64,000 nucleotides of DNA from an uncultured Clostridia bacterium (GCA_947581635.1 CANPVE010000005.1:62001-126000), one strand, 5' to 3'; positions 52,214-61,960 are shown, counted from the first letter of the stretch. Translations and numbers: made by a program. The notes: generated by a model not told the origin, from the sequence alone.

Positions 52214-53600
52214 ATGCAGGCTCGCCATTGAGAAATATAATATGCTCAGTTACGGCGACAGCGTTGTTGTTGGACTTTCCGGCGGAGCGGATTCCTGCTC
52301 CATGCTGCATTATCTTTGCAGCATAAGGGAAGAATTTGGACTTAATATAATTGCCGTACATTTGAACCACATGATACGTGGGCAGGAAGCGGAGCGTGAC
52401 GCCGCTTTTGCTAGGCAGTTCTGCCGCACTCTGAATGTAGATTTCAGATTGTATGAGCTTGATGTTCCTAAAATTGCGGCAGAGCGCGGTATTGGAATAG
52501 AAGAATGCGGACGTGAAATGCGCTACGAAATATTCGGGAGCGAATCCGAAAAGTTCGGAGGTAAGATTGCCACGGCGCATACTCTGTCGGATTCAGTGGA
52601 GACAATTATATTTCACATTATACGCGGATGTTCGCTTAACGGACTTCGGGGGATACCGCCTGTAAGAGGGAATATTATCCGTCCGCTTATTTTGTGCGAA
52701 CGGGAGGAAATAGAAAGTTATTGCCATAAAAATAATATAAGATACGTCACAGATTCAACAAATCTTTCCTCGGATTACACCCGTAACAAAATTCGTTTGC
52801 AGATATTGCCGCTCATGCGTGAGATAAACCCATCGGTAACGCACGCACTGGGCAGATTATCAGAAATCGCGGCAGGCGACGATGATTATCTTAACTCACT
52901 GGCTCATGAAATTGCCCGGGAATACTTTGAATTTGGCAGGGAAGAGGGAATATTCGCCGCGCCAGAACCTCTGGCAAGTCGTGTGCTTATGGAAATTTGC
53001 TGTAAAAAATTTGGAGTTGTTCCCGAACACAGGCATATTTCCGCTATAATTGAATGTTTGAAATGTGGTGCGGGAAAGGTTAATTTATCAAATAATAATG
53101 TGTTTTGTATAAAAAATAGACATATTTTACTTCTGACAAATGATTGCCTTAAACAAAATCAGTGTCAACCAAGCAATTGGTACTGTGAATTATCAGATGG
53201 GGAAATAATTACACCTTTCTCGCAGAAAATATTATGGCAGCTTGTAGACAAAAATAAATATGATAATATTCGCAAAATTTATAAAAATGTATTTCAAAAT
53301 TCGCTTGATTATGATAAAATAGGGCGAGCGGTATTTAGATTTCGACATAAAGGCGACAGCTTTCGTCAGGCAGGGCGCGGCAACACAAAAAGTCTCAAAA
53401 AACTGTTTAATGAGAGAAAGATTCCCACTGATTTACGTTACAGGATTCCTATGCTCGAGTGTGACGGTCGTGTTGCATGGATATGCAGCGTAGGCGTTGC
53501 GGAGGGATTTCAGGTATCAGAAGATACAAAGAATATCCTTTATATTCAAATCGAACCGCAAATTCCGGTCGGAACAGGTACAGGAGCTGATATTTTATGA
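52203..53600 (+). CDS. tilS: tRNA(Ile)-lysidine synthase
   Basis: TilS converts C34 of tRNA-Ile(CAU) to lysidine using ATP and lysine. The PP-loop motif VGLSGGADSCSM is at residues 23-34 or so, followed by AVHLNHMIRGQEAERDA, GKIATAHTLSDSVET and a C-terminal RF-like domain (FRHKGDSFRQAGRGNTKSLK). GGAGG precedes the GTG at 52203, which overlaps dnaB by 11 bp. The 465-residue length is full size. Confidence 0.94.
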   Translation: MNTKCRLAIEKYNMLSYGDSVVVGLSGGADSCSMLHYLCSIREEFGLNIIAVHLNHMIRGQEAERDAAFARQFCRTLNVDFRLYELDVPKIAAERGIGIEECGREMRYEIFGSESEKFGGKIATAHTLSDSVETIIFHIIRGCSLNGLRGIPPVRGNIIRPLILCEREEIESYCHKNNIRYVTDSTNLSSDYTRNKIRLQILPLMREINPSVTHALGRLSEIAAGDDDYLNSLAHEIAREYFEFGREEGIFAAPEPLASRVLMEICCKKFGVVPEHRHISAIIECLKCGAGKVNLSNNNVFCIKNRHILLLTNDCLKQNQCQPSNWYCELSDGEIITPFSQKILWQLVDKNKYDNIRKIYKNVFQNSLDYDKIGRAVFRFRHKGDSFRQAGRGNTKSLKKLFNERKIPTDLRYRIPMLECDGRVAWICSVGVAEGFQVSEDTKNILYIQIEPQIPVGTGTGADIL

Positions 53601-54148
53601 ATAACGAGCTTGAAAAAGACATAGAACGGATTGTTTACTCTCAGGACGATATAGCTTCCATGGTAGAAAAACTTGGAGCTGAGCTGAGCCGAGACTACGC
53701 AGGGAAAAATCCGTTATTGATTGTGGTGCTTAAAGGCTCAGTTGTCATGGCAGCAGATCTCATGCGCAGTCTTTCGATAAACTGTGAGATTGATTTTATG
53801 ATAGTTTCAAGCTATGCGGGGGCAAAATCCAGAGGAAGCATAGATATAATTCAAGATTTGCGAACGGATATTGCACGTCGTGATGTAATAATTGTTGAAG
53901 ATATCATTGATTCCGGCGTTACCCTTTTCAGCTTGAAGAATCTTCTGGAATCGCGCTCACCAAACAGTGTCAAAATCTGTACTCTGTTGGACAAGCCATC
54001 TGGAAGAAAGGCGGAGATAACCGCAGATTATATTGGAGGCGTTGTGGGGAACGGTTTTATAGTAGGCTATGGTTTGGATTACAACGAAAAGTATCGCAAT
54101 TTATCTTATATTGGAATGTTAAAACAATCAGTTTATTCACACAAATGA
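53597..54148 (+). CDS. hpt: Hypoxanthine phosphoribosyltransferase
   Basis: The 183-residue purine salvage enzyme makes IMP/GMP from the base and PRPP. The PRPP-binding motif is VIIVEDIIDSGVTL, with VVLKGSVVMAADLMRS and the flexible-loop region SSYAGAKSRGSIDIIQDLR also typical. The start overlaps tilS by 4 bp; the tilS-hpt-ftsH order is conserved in Firmicutes. Confidence 0.96.
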   Translation: MNNELEKDIERIVYSQDDIASMVEKLGAELSRDYAGKNPLLIVVLKGSVVMAADLMRSLSINCEIDFMIVSSYAGAKSRGSIDIIQDLRTDIARRDVIIVEDIIDSGVTLFSLKNLLESRSPNSVKICTLLDKPSGRKAEITADYIGGVVGNGFIVGYGLDYNEKYRNLSYIGMLKQSVYSHK

Positions 54149-54204
54149 CATAATTGTGTTGTATAATATCTTCTCAGGTTCTTAATAAGTTAGGAGTGGC
54201 GTAT

Positions 54205-56091
54205 TTGGAAAACAAAAAGAAAAAAGTTGGCGGCTATGTGATATGGCTCGGTATCCCGATCCTTATTATATTGGCGCTATACATTATCTCCGGGCAGAAA
54301 AAGCCCGATGCTTACAAATATTCCGAAATAATGGAGTATTTTACACCGGGCAGCAGCGATGTAAGTCCGAGCGACTGGAAAGCGGCGACGGTTTCAGATT
54401 TTGACCTGTCATTTAATACGGGTGTTCTCACTATAAATCTTAAAGACAATCCAGACGGAACCAAAAACAATCCTATAACCTATAAGGTGCCGAGCATTGA
54501 TCTTTTCGTGAACGACGCGAAATTGGGAATGGCGGAGTTGAGAGAGAACGGCATTGTCATTTCCGAAGATTATGAGGCGAAGCAAGATAACAGCCTTCTG
54601 GCAAGTCTCTTGCCAACAATTATAATGGTCGGAGCGCTGGTGTTCTTCTACTATATAATGTTTAGGCGCGTAAATGGCGTTATGGGCGAAAACAGCAGGC
54701 AGATGAATTTCGGCAAAGCAAAAGTCAAGAATGTCAATGACGAAAAGCGGAAGACAACATTTGCCGATGTCGCGGGCGCAGACGAGGAAAAGGAAGAACT
54801 TCAGGAAATAGTTGACTTCCTTAAGAATCCTAAAAAATACGATGAATTGGGCGCGCATGTTCCAAAAGGTGTACTTCTTGTAGGACCTCCCGGTACCGGT
54901 AAGACGTTGCTTGCGCGTGCTGTTGCAGGTGAGGCCGGCGTTGCTTTCTTCTCAATTTCCGGCTCCGATTTCGTGGAAATGTTTGTGGGCGTCGGCGCTT
55001 CACGTGTGCGTGATCTGTTTGACCAAGCAAAAAAGAACAGTCCCTGCATTATTTTCATAGACGAAATTGACGCTGTAGGTCGTCATAGAGGAGCGGGTCT
55101 CGGCGGCGGACATGACGAGCGCGAACAAACTCTCAATCAAATGCTCGTTGAGATGGACGGATTTGGAGCTAATGAAGGCGTAATCATTATAGCTGCCACC
55201 AACCGTCCGGATATACTTGATCCCGCATTGACACGTCCGGGCCGCTTTGATCGCCAGATCCTTGTTGGATACCCCGACATCAAGGGCAGAGAGGAAATAT
55301 TAAAGGTTCATTCGAGAAGTAAGCCACTTGCCGCTGATGTTGACCTGTCGGTCATAGCCAAAACGACAGCAGGATTTACCGGTGCGGATCTTGAGAACTT
55401 GCTTAATGAGGCCGCACTTCTTGCAGCGAGAAGAAATCTCAAGGCAATAACAATGAAGGAAATTGAGGAAGCAACCATCAAGGTTGTGGCTGGTACCGAA
55501 AAGAAATCGAAGAAAATTTCCGATAAAGAGAAGCGCTTGACTGCTTATCATGAAACCGGTCACGCGATCGTCACTTATTTTTGTCCGACTCAAGACCCCG
55601 TGCACGAGATATCCATTATTCCCAGAGGCATGGCGGGAGGCTATACGATGAGTTTGCCGCAGGAGGATCGCTCCTATAAACTCCGCGGAGAGATGAAAGA
55701 GGATATTACCGTATTACTCGGAGGTCGTGTAGCTGAGGCCCTTATTCTTGATGACATTTCTACAGGTGCTTCAAACGATATTGAGCGTGCCACCAAGGTT
55801 GCAAGGGAAATGGTTACCAAATATGGCATGAGCGAAAAACTCGGTCCGATCAAATACGGTTCGGCGAATGACGAGGTATTTCTTGGACGTGACTTCGGGC
55901 ATACAGTGGATTACTCGAATGAGATCGCAAATGAGATTGACAATGAAGTTCGTTCGCTGGTTTCTTCAAGTTACAAGCAGGCAGGTACGATTCTCTCTCA
56001 GCACATTGATAAGTTGCATCAGGTTGCGCAATATCTTATGGAGCATGAAAAGATGTCAGGCGAAGAGTTTGACAAGATGATGAAATCATAA
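54205..56091 (+). CDS. ftsH: ATP-dependent zinc metalloprotease FtsH
   Basis: FtsH degrades misfolded membrane proteins and regulators at the membrane. The 628-residue protein has two TM helices ([19 protein letters not shown] near the start, [19 protein letters not shown] after the extracellular domain). The AAA+ module follows, with Walker [14 protein letters not shown] and Walker [13 protein letters not shown], and then the protease motif [10 protein letters not shown]. The TTG at 54205 after TAGGAGTGG is the start; an upstream in-frame extension to 54154 is not supported. Confidence 0.96.
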   Translation: MENKKKKVGGYVIWLGIPILIILALYIISGQKKPDAYKYSEIMEYFTPGSSDVSPSDWKAATVSDFDLSFNTGVLTINLKDNPDGTKNNPITYKVPSIDLFVNDAKLGMAELRENGIVISEDYEAKQDNSLLASLLPTIIMVGALVFFYYIMFRRVNGVMGENSRQMNFGKAKVKNVNDEKRKTTFADVAGADEEKEELQEIVDFLKNPKKYDELGAHVPKGVLLVGPPGTGKTLLARAVAGEAGVAFFSISGSDFVEMFVGVGASRVRDLFDQAKKNSPCIIFIDEIDAVGRHRGAGLGGGHDEREQTLNQMLVEMDGFGANEGVIIIAATNRPDILDPALTRPGRFDRQILVGYPDIKGREEILKVHSRSKPLAADVDLSVIAKTTAGFTGADLENLLNEAALLAARRNLKAITMKEIEEATIKVVAGTEKKSKKISDKEKRLTAYHETGHAIVTYFCPTQDPVHEISIIPRGMAGGYTMSLPQEDRSYKLRGEMKEDITVLLGGRVAEALILDDISTGASNDIERATKVAREMVTKYGMSEKLGPIKYGSANDEVFLGRDFGHTVDYSNEIANEIDNEVRSLVSSSYKQAGTILSQHIDKLHQVAQYLMEHEKMSGEEFDKMMKS

Positions 56092-56115
56092 ACAAATATA
56101 CAAACAATAATAGGG

Positions 56116-56168
56116 AAGAGCCTGGTATCAACCGCAAGCGATTGCAGTTTGTATCAGGCTCTTTTTTT
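56116..56168 (+). terminator. Intrinsic terminator after ftsH
   Basis: AAGAGCCTG (56116-56124) pairs with CAGGCTCTT (56155-56163), with further pairing inward, followed by eight Ts. It ends the gdpP-to-ftsH cluster. The remaining part of the 395-bp gap to 56486 is AT-rich and holds the palindrome and direct repeats listed separately. Confidence 0.9.
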
Positions 56169-56342
56169 TGATGTAGAAATAGACTGTATGCTCTGATATT
56201 GTATCCGGCGTCGGCCTCTTGAATGATACCATAAATCCACCATTTGGCTATTTCTAAAAATCAATTTGAGAGATAAAAAACTAAGGAAAATTAACAGAGA
56301 ATTAATTTAATTGCAAAAATTAAAATACAATATAATAATAAA

Positions 56343-56370
56343 ATTATACTAAATGAATATTTAGTATAAT
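56343..56370. repeat. Perfect 28-bp palindrome upstream of the Xer-type recombinase gene
   Basis: Two 12-bp arms ATTATACTAAAT and ATTTAGTATAAT are separated by GAAT (equivalently 11-bp arms with a 6-bp centre). It is about 115 bp upstream of the recombinase start codon. There is no T-run, so it is not a terminator. It contains a possible -10 (TATAAT at 56365-56370), so it may be an operator, or a recombinase core-like site. Confidence 0.8.
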
Positions 56371-56400
56371 TGAGGGGCGAGGTAAAAATAATTCACATTT

Positions 56401-56445
56401 AACCAAATGAGATAAACTAATAACGAGTAACCAAATAAAATAAAC
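56401..56445 (+). repeat. Imperfect 17-bp direct repeat upstream of the recombinase gene
   Basis: AACCAAATGAGATAAAC (56401-56417) and AACCAAATAAAATAAAC (56429-56445) differ at two bases and are 28 bp apart start to start. Together with the palindrome at 56343-56370 they fill the recombinase control region. Confidence 0.7.
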
Positions 56446-56486
56446 AAAATCATTGCCCTATAAATCACAATTGGAAGTGAAGAAAT

Positions 56487-57482
56487 ATGAGAATAGATTA
56501 TATGGAACAGTCGCCTATGATACTTAGAGAATACTTCGGTTATATGGAGACAATTAAAGGAAAATCCGTCAGGACTGTTGAAGGATATTTCATTGATTTG
56601 AGGTCATTCTTCAGATACATCAAGTTATCACGCGGACTGGTTGACAAAGATACGGAGTTCAACAAAATATCAATCCTCGATGTTGACTTGGATTTAATTG
56701 AGTCGGTGCGTCTGTCAGATGTGTTTGAATTTATGAACTACGTTGCATCAGTTCGAGGCAATAATAACAATACCCGCTCACGCAAATGTTCTTCAATTAG
56801 GTCTTTTTATCATTATCTATCATCTATTACAGGTCAAATAAAGCAGAATCCCGTGCTGGAACTAGGAAATCCCAAAACCCCAAAGCGTTTGCCCAAACAC
56901 CTTGACCTACAGCAAAGTATTGATCTCCTGGACGCAGTAGACGGTCCCTTCAAGGAGCGTGATTACTGCATATTAACATTGTTTCTCAATTGCGGAATGC
57001 GCCTTTCCGAGCTTGTTGGTATCAATTATGGAGATATACGTTCCGACAACACACTTATCATTACCGGAAAGGGCAACAAACAACGTGTTGTTTATCTGAA
57101 TGAAGCCTGTTTAAACGCCATTGAAGCCTACAAACGGGTTCGTCCTGTTAATGGGATTATTTATGAAGACCGTAATGCACTGTTTATAAGCCGAAACCGC
57201 AGGAGAATCAGCCCTAAAACCGTGCAATGGCTTGTCAAGAAATATCTCAAAGAAATCAATCTTGACGAAGGCTATTCTGTGCATAAGCTACGTCACACGG
57301 CAGCCACATTGATGTATCAGCAAGGCGGCGTCGATACCCGCGTACTGAAAGATATTCTCGGTCATGAAAATCTTGGCACAACCGAAATCTATACCCATCT
57401 TTCAAATGATCAAATCAAAAATGCTATCAACGCCAACCCTCTTGCCCGTGTAGATCGCTCAAAAAAGGACAAGCATAATTAA
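56487..57482 (+). CDS. xerC: Tyrosine recombinase, Xer type
   Basis: The 331-residue site-specific recombinase has a SAM-like N-terminal DNA-binding domain (LREYFGYMETIKGKSVRTVE) and a C-terminal catalytic domain with the full tyrosine-recombinase set. The first Arg is in NCGMRLSELVG, the Lys in GKGNKQRVV, the HxxR in SVHKLRHTAATLM, and the nucleophile Tyr in LGHENLGTTEIYTHLS. Its length and extra N-terminal acidic loop match chromosomal clostridial XerC-like proteins that resolve chromosome dimers, not phage integrases. The ATG follows GGAAGTG. Confidence 0.88.
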   Translation: MRIDYMEQSPMILREYFGYMETIKGKSVRTVEGYFIDLRSFFRYIKLSRGLVDKDTEFNKISILDVDLDLIESVRLSDVFEFMNYVASVRGNNNNTRSRKCSSIRSFYHYLSSITGQIKQNPVLELGNPKTPKRLPKHLDLQQSIDLLDAVDGPFKERDYCILTLFLNCGMRLSELVGINYGDIRSDNTLIITGKGNKQRVVYLNEACLNAIEAYKRVRPVNGIIYEDRNALFISRNRRRISPKTVQWLVKKYLKEINLDEGYSVHKLRHTAATLMYQQGGVDTRVLKDILGHENLGTTEIYTHLSNDQIKNAINANPLARVDRSKKDKHN

Positions 57483-57589
57483 AGATTATACCTATTAAAT
57501 CATCTCAATTATTCGGTTAATGGATCAGCGTTTTATGACCGTGTTCCAGCGGAGAATGTAGAAATTGTCATATTAATTTTTAAAAGTTC

Positions 57590-57618
57590 TTGCATTATAT
57601 GACACAGTAGTGTATAAT
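57590..57618 (+). promoter_or_regulatory. Promoter of the thiamine operon
   Basis: TTGCAT (57590-57595), exactly 17 bp, TATAAT (57613-57618), just upstream of the TPP riboswitch. Confidence 0.8.
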
Positions 57619-57634
57619 ATAAGAAAAATTAAAA

Positions 57635-57718
57635 AGGCGGGAGCTTGTATTACAGGCTGAGAGGAAGGTGTGACCTTCGACCGATAACCTGATTTGGATA
57701 ATGCCAACGTAGGGAAAA
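57635..57718 (+). ncRNA. TPP (THI-box) riboswitch
   Basis: The thi-box core is clear: CTGAGAGG in the pyrimidine-sensor arm, ACCTGATTTGGATAATGCCA and CGTAGGGAA at the 3' end. It precedes thiS, with a terminator (57740-57775) in between as expression platform. Thiamine diphosphate binding should favour termination and shut the thi operon. Confidence 0.95.
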
Positions 57719-57739
57719 CTTGATATAAAGTGTGTTTTT

Positions 57740-57775
57740 ACGGGAAGCTGCCGAATCGGTGTCTTCCCGTTTTTG
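57740..57775 (+). terminator. Riboswitch-controlled terminator before thiS
   Basis: An 8-bp stem ACGGGAAG (57740-57747) / CTTCCCGT (57763-57770) is followed by four Ts and a G, 21 bases before the thiS start. Confidence 0.85.
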
Positions 57776-57796
57776 TTCTATCAGGAGGTAAAGTTA

Positions 57797-57991
57797 ATGG
57801 TAAAAATTAACGGAGAATGTTTTGATGTTGCCGGAAAAAGCTTAGCGGAATGTATAGCAGCTATGAACTATGACCCAAGGCTCGTTGCTGTGGAGCGCAA
57901 CGGAGATATTGTGCCGAAATCACAGTACAGTGAAGTCATATTAATGGACGGTGACGGTGTGGAGATCGTCAGCTTTGTGGGAGGTGGTTAA
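57797..57991 (+). CDS. thiS: Sulfur carrier protein ThiS
   Basis: The 64-residue ubiquitin-like protein ends in the C-terminal Gly-Gly (EIVSFVGGG) that is thiocarboxylated to supply sulfur for the thiazole ring. AGGAGGT (57783-57789) sets the ATG at 57797. It is the first gene of the thiamine operon. Confidence 0.93.
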   Translation: MVKINGECFDVAGKSLAECIAAMNYDPRLVAVERNGDIVPKSQYSEVILMDGDGVEIVSFVGGG

Positions 57992-57992
57992 T

Positions 57993-58628
57993 GTGATACC
58001 TGCAAAGGATGAAATGATAAAAGCCTTGGAAAAACGTCACGGCAAAGAACTGCAAAACAGGTTTTCGTCAGCCGTAGTCGCTGTGTGCGGGCTTGGAGGG
58101 CTGGGTTCAAATATCTCGATATGCCTTGCACGCGCCGGAATAGGCAAACTCATTCTTGTTGATTTTGACCGAGTGGATATCACTAATCTTCATCGGCAAC
58201 AGTATAAGGCGTCCCAGATAGGCATATACAAAACAGAAGCTCTATCTGAAAATTTAAGAGAAATCGCGCCATATATTGAACTTGAAGCACATACCGTTTG
58301 TGTAAACGAATCCAACGCGGCACAGCTTCTAAAAGAAGCCGACATTATCTGCGAGGCTTTTGACAAAGCAGAGGCAAAGGCAATGCTTGCAAATACAGTT
58401 CTTGAAACCATGCCGGAAAAGTTTTTGGTAGCTGCCTCAGGTATGGCGGGGATGGGCAGTGCAAACAGTATCAAAACTCGAAAGGTTATAAAAAACTTTT
58501 ACATTTGCGGCGACGGAGTAAGCGATATATCCGATGGCACGGCACTGGTATCTTCCCGTGTTATGCTATGCGCCGCACATCAGGCGCATACAGTTCTGCG
58601 TATTTTAGCAAATGAATTTGAAACGTAA
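57993..58628 (+). CDS. thiF: Sulfur carrier protein adenylyltransferase ThiF
   Basis: ThiF activates the ThiS C-terminus by adenylation (E1-like chemistry). The 211-residue protein has the nucleotide-binding motif VCGLGGLGSNI (residues 31-41) and LILVDFDRVDITNLHRQQY, characteristic of the ThiF/MoeB/E1 family. It is shorter than Escherichia coli ThiF, like many clostridial versions. GAGGTGG precedes the GTG at 57993, and the frame reaching back to 57951 overlaps thiS. Confidence 0.9.
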   Translation: MIPAKDEMIKALEKRHGKELQNRFSSAVVAVCGLGGLGSNISICLARAGIGKLILVDFDRVDITNLHRQQYKASQIGIYKTEALSENLREIAPYIELEAHTVCVNESNAAQLLKEADIICEAFDKAEAKAMLANTVLETMPEKFLVAASGMAGMGSANSIKTRKVIKNFYICGDGVSDISDGTALVSSRVMLCAAHQAHTVLRILANEFET

Positions 58629-58645
58629 AGAATGGAGAAAATTAA

Positions 58646-59416
58646 ATGGATAACGATAAACTTATCATTGGCGGACATGAGTTTAACTCTCGATTTATCC
58701 TCGGTTCGGGAAAATATTCTTTAAGCCTCATTGAAGCGGCAGTAAAGTATGCGGGGGCCGAGATTATTACCCTTGCGGTGCGCCGCGCCAATACAAAAAA
58801 GCAGGAAAACATTTTGGACTTTATTCCCAATGGCGTTACTTTACTCCCAAATACAAGCGGTGCGAGAAATGCTGAAGAGGCGGTTCGCATCGCAAGACTG
58901 GCTCGTGAGCTGGGCTGTGGCAGCTTTGTAAAGGTAGAGATTATGCGTGATTCCAAATATTTGCTCCCCGATAATCAGGAAACAGTCAAGGCCACTGAGA
59001 TACTTGCAAATGATGGCTTTGTGGTTATGCCGTATATGTACCCCGATTTGAATACAGCCCGTGACCTTGTGAACGCAGGCGCGGCCGCTGTCATGCCGCT
59101 GGCTTCTCCAATAGGTTCCAACAAGGGGCTGGCAACCAAAGAATTTATTCAAATACTTATTGACGAAATAAATCTTCCGGTCATCGTAGACGCGGGTATA
59201 GGCAGACCTTCACAGGCCTGTGAGGCAATGGAAATGGGTGCGGCGGCGATTATGGCCAATACGGCGCTTGCAACTGCCGGAGATCTGCCAATGATGGCGG
59301 CCGCCTTCCGTCAGGCTGTTGAGGCGGGACGAAAAGCATACCTCGCGGGTCTTGGCAGGGTGCTCACCCGCGGCGCATCCGCTTCAGACCCTCTTACCGG
59401 TTTCCTTCGTGATTAA
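58646..59416 (+). CDS. thiG: Thiazole synthase ThiG
   Basis: ThiG builds the thiazole phosphate from 1-deoxyxylulose 5-phosphate, dehydroglycine and ThiS-thiocarboxylate. The 256-residue TIM-barrel protein has [18 protein letters not shown], Schiff-base Lys96 in [25 protein letters not shown], and a phosphate-binding [32 protein letters not shown] precedes the ATG. Confidence 0.96.
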   Translation: MDNDKLIIGGHEFNSRFILGSGKYSLSLIEAAVKYAGAEIITLAVRRANTKKQENILDFIPNGVTLLPNTSGARNAEEAVRIARLARELGCGSFVKVEIMRDSKYLLPDNQETVKATEILANDGFVVMPYMYPDLNTARDLVNAGAAAVMPLASPIGSNKGLATKEFIQILIDEINLPVIVDAGIGRPSQACEAMEMGAAAIMANTALATAGDLPMMAAAFRQAVEAGRKAYLAGLGRVLTRGASASDPLTGFLRD

Positions 59417-59428
59417 GGGGTGATATAT

Positions 59429-60682
59429 ATGGAGAACCAATTCTTTGTGGACTCAGAGTATCTGTCCGCCAAAGCTCTTGAAAAAAAACATCGCCTTGAG
59501 ACTGATCCCACATATCGGAAAAATCATATGGAGTATCTCCCCGGTATGGAGAGAATCGAATCGGATATTTGCGCGAATGTAATGAAACATATGAAATCGT
59601 TTGACTACTCAAAATATACTGCTCATGACGTGAAATCGGCCTTAAATCGTGATACCTGCTCAATTGAAGATTTTAAGGCACTTCTCTCCCCCGCAGCCGA
59701 ACCCTTTTTGGAACAGATGGCGCAGAGAGCAAGACTGGAGACAAGCAAGCACTTCGGCAACACGGTTTATATGTTCACTCCACTTTATATTGCGAACTAT
59801 TGTGAAAACTATTGCGTTTATTGCGGCTTCAACTGCTATAATCACATTAACCGCATGAAGTTGACCATAGAGCAGATAGCTCATGAAATGGAGATAATTG
59901 CTGACAGCGGAATGGAAGAAATACTTATCCTCACGGGTGAAAGTCGAGCGCAAAGTGATGTCAATTACATCGGTGAAGCTTGTAAGCTGGCAAGGAAGTA
60001 TTTTCGCATGGTCGGGCTTGAAATATATCCGGTAAATACAGACGAATACCGTTATCTTCATGAATGTGGTGCGGATTATGTCACGGTATTTCAGGAGACA
60101 TATGATTCCGATAAATATGAGACATTACATTTACTTGGTCACAAGCGGGTATGGCCTTACAGATTTGACGCGCAGGAGCGTGCTCTGATGGGCGGTATGC
60201 GCGGTGTGGCGTTTTCGGCGCTGCTCGGTTTGTCAGATTTCCGTAAAGACGCTCTGGCAAGCGCTCTGCATGTATATTTTCTGCAACGCAAATATCCATA
60301 TGCGGAAATGTCGCTCTCCTGTCCGAGACTTCGCCCCATAATCAACAATGACAAGATAAACCCTTTGGACGTTCACGAAAAGCAGCTTTGTCAAATACTT
60401 TGTGCTTACCGAATCTTCCTGCCGTTTGTGGGTATTACCGTATCATCCCGTGAAAGTGCCGAATTCCGCAACGGCATCGTAAAAATAGCGGCAACAAAAG
60501 TTTCCGCAGGAGTATCTACCGGCATCGGTGACCACGAGAGCAAATATAGCGGGAAGGAGTCGGACGGTATGCATGGCGACGAGCAGTTTGAGATAAACGA
60601 CAGCCGCAGCCTTGGAAAAATGTATAGGGATATATCCGATGAGGGCTTACAACCGGTTCTGAATGATTACCTTTATGTGTGA
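59429..60682 (+). CDS. thiH: 2-iminoacetate synthase ThiH (radical SAM)
   Basis: ThiH cleaves tyrosine with a 5'-deoxyadenosyl radical to give dehydroglycine for ThiG, the anaerobic alternative to ThiO. The 417-residue protein has the radical-SAM [4Fe-4S] motif CENYCVYC, preceded by FTPLYIANY. A BATS domain follows in the C-terminal half. AAGGGGTGA precedes the ATG at 59429. Use of ThiH rather than glycine oxidase fits an anaerobe. Confidence 0.95.
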   Translation: MENQFFVDSEYLSAKALEKKHRLETDPTYRKNHMEYLPGMERIESDICANVMKHMKSFDYSKYTAHDVKSALNRDTCSIEDFKALLSPAAEPFLEQMAQRARLETSKHFGNTVYMFTPLYIANYCENYCVYCGFNCYNHINRMKLTIEQIAHEMEIIADSGMEEILILTGESRAQSDVNYIGEACKLARKYFRMVGLEIYPVNTDEYRYLHECGADYVTVFQETYDSDKYETLHLLGHKRVWPYRFDAQERALMGGMRGVAFSALLGLSDFRKDALASALHVYFLQRKYPYAEMSLSCPRLRPIINNDKINPLDVHEKQLCQILCAYRIFLPFVGITVSSRESAEFRNGIVKIAATKVSAGVSTGIGDHESKYSGKESDGMHGDEQFEINDSRSLGKMYRDISDEGLQPVLNDYLYV

Positions 60683-61277
60683 TATTTTATGCGTAACCAA
60701 TCGCTTGCTTTGCAATGAGGATTTTCTTGTCCGAATCGAAAAAATTGCCGCCGCTCATCCTGCGGGAATAATCCTTCGTGAGAAGGATTTGCATGAAGAT
60801 GAATATAAGGAGCTTGCAGCCGCAGTCAATGAAATCTGCGAAAGACACGGCACAACCTGCATTCTCCACAACTTCGTAAATGCAGCGAGAGAACTGGGTT
60901 GCACGTCATTGCATCTGCCGTTGCATATCCTTCGCACGCTTTCGGCTTATGATAAACGCATATTTACAACACTGGGCGCTTCCTGTCATTCCACAGAAGA
61001 CGCCATGGAAGCTGAAAAACTCGGGTGTACTTACATTACTGCGGGTCACATATTTGATACCGATTGCAAGAAAGGATTACCGGGTCGCGGCACGGATTTT
61101 TTAAAGCAAGTGTGTGAAAGCGTTTCCATTCCTGTTTACGCAATCGGCGGCATTAACGGCGATAATATATTGGAAATACGAAGCAGCGGTGCTACGGGTG
61201 CCTGTATAATGAGCGGAACAATGATATGTGATGATGTCAAGGATTATCTGTCATCATTTGAAAGAGGAAGAAAATGA
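60675..61277 (+). CDS. tenI: TenI-like thiazole tautomerase
   Basis: The 200-residue protein has the ThiE/TenI TIM-barrel fold (IILREKDLHEDEYKELAAAV). Its later block AGHIFDTDCKKGLPGRGTDF closely resembles the TenI signature, and the diphosphate/metal ligands of ThiE (QLREK, IINDN) are altered. Bacillus TenI tautomerises the ThiG thiazole product to the form used by ThiE, so this is the likely role. ATGs at 60663 and 60675 are both possible; the second gives MCDILCVTNR, a normal N-terminus. It overlaps thiH by 8 bp. Confidence 0.82.
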   Translation: MCDILCVTNRLLCNEDFLVRIEKIAAAHPAGIILREKDLHEDEYKELAAAVNEICERHGTTCILHNFVNAARELGCTSLHLPLHILRTLSAYDKRIFTTLGASCHSTEDAMEAEKLGCTYITAGHIFDTDCKKGLPGRGTDFLKQVCESVSIPVYAIGGINGDNILEIRSSGATGACIMSGTMICDDVKDYLSSFERGRK

Positions 61278-61915
61278 TTTTTGATAAGAATATGCTATTG
61301 CTTTATGCCGTAAGCGACCGAAGCTGGAGCCAAAATCGGACATTATACGATCAAATCGAAGATTCTCTTAAAGGCGGTGTGACAATAGTTCAGCTCCGTG
61401 AGAAAAATCTTGACCAGGATGAATTTGTCAAAGAAGCCGTACAGATCAAAGGGCTCTGCGCCCGTTATAATGTGCCTCTTATCATCAACGACAACGTCTA
61501 TGTTGCACTGAAAAGCAGCGCTGACGGCGTACACGTTGGTATTGATGATACACCTGTCGCCGAAATTCGTGAGAGAACGGGCAGAGATTTCATTATCGGT
61601 GCAACCGCCAAAACAGTGGAACAGGCGCAAAGCGCTGAAAAGGCCGGCGCTGATTATCTTGGCGTAGGCGCGGTGTTTCCGTCACCTACCAAGAAAAATG
61701 CTATCCGTATTACAACTGCGCAGCTGCAAAAAATTTGCTATTCTGTTTCCATTCCGTGCGTGGCAATAGGCGGAATAAGCCTTGATAACGTCTTGGAACT
61801 CAAAGACGGCGGAATACAGGGCATTGCCGTGGTGTCAGCGATATTTGGCTCCGACAATATTGTAACGGCAACCGCCGTGCTAAAAGAAAAGGTAAAAACA
61901 GTAGTTAAATCATGA
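61274..61915 (+). CDS. thiE: Thiamine phosphate synthase
   Basis: ThiE couples HMP-PP with thiazole phosphate. The 213-residue protein has GGVTIVQLREKNLDQDEF, PLIINDNVYVAL, DGVHVGIDDTPV, YLGVGAVFPSPTKKNA and VAIGGISLDNVLELKDGGI, all diagnostic. It overlaps tenI by 4 bp (ATGA). Confidence 0.96.
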   Translation: MIFDKNMLLLYAVSDRSWSQNRTLYDQIEDSLKGGVTIVQLREKNLDQDEFVKEAVQIKGLCARYNVPLIINDNVYVALKSSADGVHVGIDDTPVAEIRERTGRDFIIGATAKTVEQAQSAEKAGADYLGVGAVFPSPTKKNAIRITTAQLQKICYSVSIPCVAIGGISLDNVLELKDGGIQGIAVVSAIFGSDNIVTATAVLKEKVKTVVKS

Positions 61916-61927
61916 TAAAGTTATACA

Positions 61928-61960
61928 AGCGGCAAATCGGGGGCACCACCTTTTGCCGCT
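61928..61960 (+). repeat. Hairpin between thiE and thiD
   Basis: A perfect 9-bp inverted repeat AGCGGCAAA (61928-61936) / TTTGCCGCT (61952-61960) with TATA extensions on each side. No T-run follows, so it may be an mRNA processing or stability element that separates thiSFGH-tenI-thiE from thiD-thiC. Confidence 0.6.

Noticed and set aside
56343..56370. Calling the palindrome a dif site
   Set aside because: It does not resemble the known firmicute dif sequence, and the neighbourhood looks origin-proximal whereas dif lies near the terminus.
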